This document shows, one piece after another, positions 60,605-64,000 of a stretch of DNA of 64,000 nt. The position numbers were made by a program, and so were the translations under genes. Within the stretch, counting starts at the first letter, position 1. Every line of letters begins with the position of its first letter. The notes under the pieces were generated by a model. That model was given only the letters and a program-made list of their open reading frames with translations. It did no database searches and was not told the origin of the DNA. Source of the DNA: Sphingobacteriia bacterium (lineage in GTDB: Bacteria > Bacteroidota > Bacteroidia > Bacteroidales > UBA7960); the NCBI GenBank assembly GCA_011390785.1, contig JAABRR010000009.1, positions 1 to 64,000 of the forward strand, given 5' to 3'.

Positions 60605-62725
60605 ATGAAAAAACAAATTATTGGCATTTTTCTTTTTGCAGTAACCATAGTTTTATTAACTGGGTGCAATTATAAGAAACCAGAATATTCAATATATGCT
60701 GAATCAACCCATCTTTCGGTAATCAATACTGCAAAGGATGAACTGACTCATTACCTTTCTCATCTCAGTGATAAACCAGTGAAGAAAACCCAAAAGAGTG
60801 ATAAGGCTGATATCCTGTTATATACTGTAACCCAATTGCCCAATTCCATAGAGCTAAGTGACAGGCCTGCCAATCCTGAGGAATTTGTTATTTCAACCAT
60901 CAATCAAAATGGGAAAAAACAAATCATCATTTGTGGGTTTGATGAAAGGGCTGTATTGTATGGGGTTTATGAATTAATTGAGCATTACATGTCACGAATC
61001 AATAATTCACCATGGGTTGACATTAGTTTTGATTTCGAACGGGGAGCCGGGCGTCATATTGACATTTTGAATGAAGAAATAAGCCTTCGTAAAGTGCCCT
61101 TCTACAAAAACAGGGGAATTCATCTCGATTTTATTGGCCTGGGAGCGGGCGCCATGCTTGATAGGGACAGCACCCAACCAATGGATAAAGAGATTTGGAA
61201 GCGGTGGAGCAGATGGGGAGCCCGTCACCGTTTAAATTTCATTACCAACTGGCCTTACGGTAAAACCAACTGGTGGGAACTGGTGCCTGATAGCGTGTTG
61301 GAGGGTGCCACCAATTTTAGTCCGGATGACTTAACCCAATCGATCGATATCAGGATGCAAATGCTGGATTACACCAGAAGCTTTGCGCTCGATCCTTACC
61401 TGATGAACTATGTGCCTGGAAAAGGATCAAACGAAATGGTTGAAAAATTCTCCAACCTTTTTACCTATAATCATGAAAAACATGTGGCACGATTTTGCTA
61501 CCAACAGCCCGGGCTTTGGGAAATATTTAATGATGTAATTGTTTCTGTTACAAATTTATACCCCGATATGGAAGGGTTTAATCTCAGAAGATGGGGAGAA
61601 TCCTATCCTTGTGAATGTGATTTTTGCATTGGCAGGGATACCGAGCTAAGCCGCCAATTGCTCATCAACATGATTGAAAATGCCAAACTCGAAAGAGAAG
61701 ATTTAAAAATATTGTTGTCAGGATATGCCGACCCTGAGTATGCCCAACATTTTCCCGATTATGTAACATGTATGATCAAATGGGGAAATGATTGGGATCC
61801 TTCACCCGATCCCGGAAGATCACCTGAATATTTGCGTAGCTATGGCAATAAGGATGTTATCATTGATATTGCATTACCAGCCGAAGAATCCTTTCCCCTG
61901 GGCCTGATTCAACACACCCATATAACCGAAGGAATATTAAAACATGCTTTGAATCGGGATGAATATCCCAATTTAACAGGGTTTGCTGCCGGTTTGGGTG
62001 ATAGTGATATTGAATTTATCACAGAGCTAAACTATATCATTTTCTCTAAACTTATCCGCGATCCCGAATTTTTTGATCTCCAGGAGTTTGTAAACGCATA
62101 TCTGACCAACAAATTTGGTAAGGAGTCAGCTGCCGATATTCAGGAATCGCTTGATATACAGGCTGCGGTTTGGTCCGACTTCTTCCTTACCAGAGAACGT
62201 GGTGGGTTTGAATTTGCAAATCTTGCACCCTATAGCAACTGGGCTCGGTTTGGCGATTTGTTTGTATCTTTCCCCAATGGGGGAAAATATGCGTTTGAAT
62301 GGCTACAGGAGCGATCCGATGATGAATTGAACGAATCACTTATGATGATTAATCAACTACTTCCGTTGCAAATGGAAGCATATACCCTGATTATCAATAC
62401 CAAAAACCAAATCTCAACAAAAAGCCAGATAATTTATAATGACTACTTATTACAAACCAGGGGTTATTTATCTTACCTTCAAAGTAGAAAAGCTTTTGTG
62501 GATGGTCTTTTGGCTTATCGAAAGGGCTTAAAGGAAGAAAGTCTCACCAAAATCAGAATGACCATTCATTTCAATTCCCAATTGGTAAAGATACTTAAAA
62601 ACAAACCCAATAATGTTGGATATGGTGACACCGGCGGAAATATTGCTGAGTGGGAACTCAACCGTGCCATTGAGGGTATTGAAATTGAAAACAATTATCT
62701 TGAAAGCTTAATGCATATCTATTAA
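60605..62725 (+). CDS. Lipoprotein, putative TIM-barrel glycosidase with GH67/GH20-type N-terminal domain (family not assigned)
   Basis: Lipobox VLLTGCNYK; DERAVLYGVYELIEHYMSRI N-terminal-domain pattern; MEGFNLRRWGESYPCECDFCIGR. Confidence 0.6.
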   Translation: MKKQIIGIFLFAVTIVLLTGCNYKKPEYSIYAESTHLSVINTAKDELTHYLSHLSDKPVKKTQKSDKADILLYTVTQLPNSIELSDRPANPEEFVISTINQNGKKQIIICGFDERAVLYGVYELIEHYMSRINNSPWVDISFDFERGAGRHIDILNEEISLRKVPFYKNRGIHLDFIGLGAGAMLDRDSTQPMDKEIWKRWSRWGARHRLNFITNWPYGKTNWWELVPDSVLEGATNFSPDDLTQSIDIRMQMLDYTRSFALDPYLMNYVPGKGSNEMVEKFSNLFTYNHEKHVARFCYQQPGLWEIFNDVIVSVTNLYPDMEGFNLRRWGESYPCECDFCIGRDTELSRQLLINMIENAKLEREDLKILLSGYADPEYAQHFPDYVTCMIKWGNDWDPSPDPGRSPEYLRSYGNKDVIIDIALPAEESFPLGLIQHTHITEGILKHALNRDEYPNLTGFAAGLGDSDIEFITELNYIIFSKLIRDPEFFDLQEFVNAYLTNKFGKESAADIQESLDIQAAVWSDFFLTRERGGFEFANLAPYSNWARFGDLFVSFPNGGKYAFEWLQERSDDELNESLMMINQLLPLQMEAYTLIINTKNQISTKSQIIYNDYLLQTRGYLSYLQSRKAFVDGLLAYRKGLKEESLTKIRMTIHFNSQLVKILKNKPNNVGYGDTGGNIAEWELNRAIEGIEIENNYLESLMHIY

Positions 62726-62786
62726 AAAACCCTTAATTTAGTTGAAAATTACTTTTTGGATGATAGTATTTACAAGATTAGAGTTT

Positions 62787-64000
62787 ATGTGTCATGGATG
62801 GTTTTCTTTTATCAACAATGTTTGCTGCATTGGCTTTCGCCCATCTTATTTCAGGCTGGTTTCTGTTTTGGCGATAGTACTTTTTGCTCCGGCTTTGGTG
62901 GGGCAGGAATTAGTACAATTCAGCATAAAACACGAGTTGGAAACTATAAATGCACCTGTTTCCATTCAGCTTGATGGGGTTAACTATAATACCGACAAGG
63001 GCAGCCTGGTACTCTACGAAATAACTCCACAGGGCGAAAAAGTAATCCCCTGTCAGTTGGAAACCGGGCATGGAGCAAGGCTTTGGTTTATCCTGGACGG
63101 TATTACAACCCCAAATACGAACCGGACATATGTTATCAGGCGGCAAGATGTTAACCTTGGGCAAGGGCAGGTGAGCATTAACAAAGATCATAAGGATTTG
63201 AAATTGGGAAAAGGTGACCGACCGGTTTTAAGCTACCGCTATGCAGTTACTTACCCCCCTGATGGTGCTGATCCGCTGTTCCGGCGTTCGGGTTTTGTGC
63301 ATCCCGTATGGTCACCGGGCGGGGAAGTATTATCGCGCATACAACCACCCGATCATTACCATCATTACGGGATCTGGGGGCCATGGACAAAAACCACCAT
63401 CGATGGCCGTGAAGTTGATTTCTGGAATCTTGCCTTTGGGCAGGGAACAGTAAAGTTCGCTGGTTTTCTATCTGAAACGGAAGGCAAGGTGTTTAGCGGA
63501 TTTACAGTTTTGCAACAACATATCGATTTTGGAGCGAAAGGGGAAGATCAGGTGGCTATGAATGAAATTCTCGACCTTAGGGTTTGGAATTCGGCTGATA
63601 GCCTATGGATGGTTGATTACACCACTACTCTCAACAGCCCGCTTCCCAATGGTATTATGCTAAATGCCTACAGATATGGTGGTGGCATTGGCTTTAGGGC
63701 AACCGAAAAATGGCATGCTGATAATTGCACGGTACTTACTTCCGAAGGAAAAACACGGATGGATGCCGATGGATCTTCCGCCCGGTGGTGTATTGTGGAA
63801 GGCGAATCAGATTCCCCTGAAGGACGGTCCGGCATTTTGTTTCTCAGTCATCCATCCAACCGTATGCACCCCGAACCGATGCGCATATGGCCTTTGGATG
63901 CCAATGGAGGCCGGGGAGATATGTTTTTTGAGTTTTGCCCCATAAGGCACAATGACTGGAAACTCGAATCCCGGCAGGATTATACCCTTAAATACAGGAT
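62787..64000 (+). CDS. DUF6807/PmoA-like family protein, partial at the window edge
   Basis: Not in the ORF track (no stop). ATG 62787 MCHGWFSFINNVCC...; VGQELVQFSIKHELETINAPVSIQLDG...RRSGFVHPVWSPGGEVLSRIQPPDHYHHYGIWGPWTKTTIDGREVDFWNL...GILFLSHPSNRMHPEPMRIWP. Confidence 0.75.
   Translation, partial: MCHGWFSFINNVCCIGFRPSYFRLVSVLAIVLFAPALVGQELVQFSIKHELETINAPVSIQLDGVNYNTDKGSLVLYEITPQGEKVIPCQLETGHGARLWFILDGITTPNTNRTYVIRRQDVNLGQGQVSINKDHKDLKLGKGDRPVLSYRYAVTYPPDGADPLFRRSGFVHPVWSPGGEVLSRIQPPDHYHHYGIWGPWTKTTIDGREVDFWNLAFGQGTVKFAGFLSETEGKVFSGFTVLQQHIDFGAKGEDQVAMNEILDLRVWNSADSLWMVDYTTTLNSPLPNGIMLNAYRYGGGIGFRATEKWHADNCTVLTSEGKTRMDADGSSARWCIVEGESDSPEGRSGILFLSHPSNRMHPEPMRIWPLDANGGRGDMFFEFCPIRHNDWKLESRQDYTLKYR

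Noticed and set aside
62756-62974. 72-aa plus-strand ORF MDDSIYKIRVYVSW...
   Set aside because: Another frame starting at ATG 62787 continues open to the window edge with DUF6807-like sequence; this short ORF is an overlapping shadow.

Overview
The window looks like a Bacteroidota chromosome: T9SS C-terminal sorting tails, HTCS regulators, DUF4292/DUF4837/DUF4625 lipoproteins and TAnnTTTG-type promoters. From left to right it contains: (1) a minus-strand secreted repeat protein, open at the left edge and missing from the ORF track, followed by a beta-helix-like protein and a GLUG/T9SS adhesin; (2) an Lgt-like membrane protein with an extra beta-rich C-terminal region; (3) a tandem tRNA-Asn array in which only one copy is intact and four copies have the 5' half of the anticodon arm replaced by a 20-bp palindrome; (4) a housekeeping block (serine hydrolase, dUTPase, TPR lipoprotein, DUF4292, EnvC/M23, TatA, MltD-like, DUF4837); (5) a thioredoxin-like gene and a MarR gene that share a promoter-embedded operator; (6) a minus-strand TonB receptor/DUF4625 locus, probably for metal uptake; (7) two HTCS-regulated CAZyme clusters (25.4-36.8 kb and 44.5-64 kb, open at the right edge) with GH9, GH28, GH43, GH95-like and unassigned hydrolases but no SusC/SusD pair in the window; (8) between them, a decayed interval with truncated genes and an IS4-like deletion derivative. 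The two observations I would follow first are the palindrome-bearing tRNA-Asn array (8.82-9.46 kb) and the paired TTTG/operator/TAnnTTYG promoters around the MarR gene (19.54-19.89 kb). Family calls come from motif recognition only; no database search was run.
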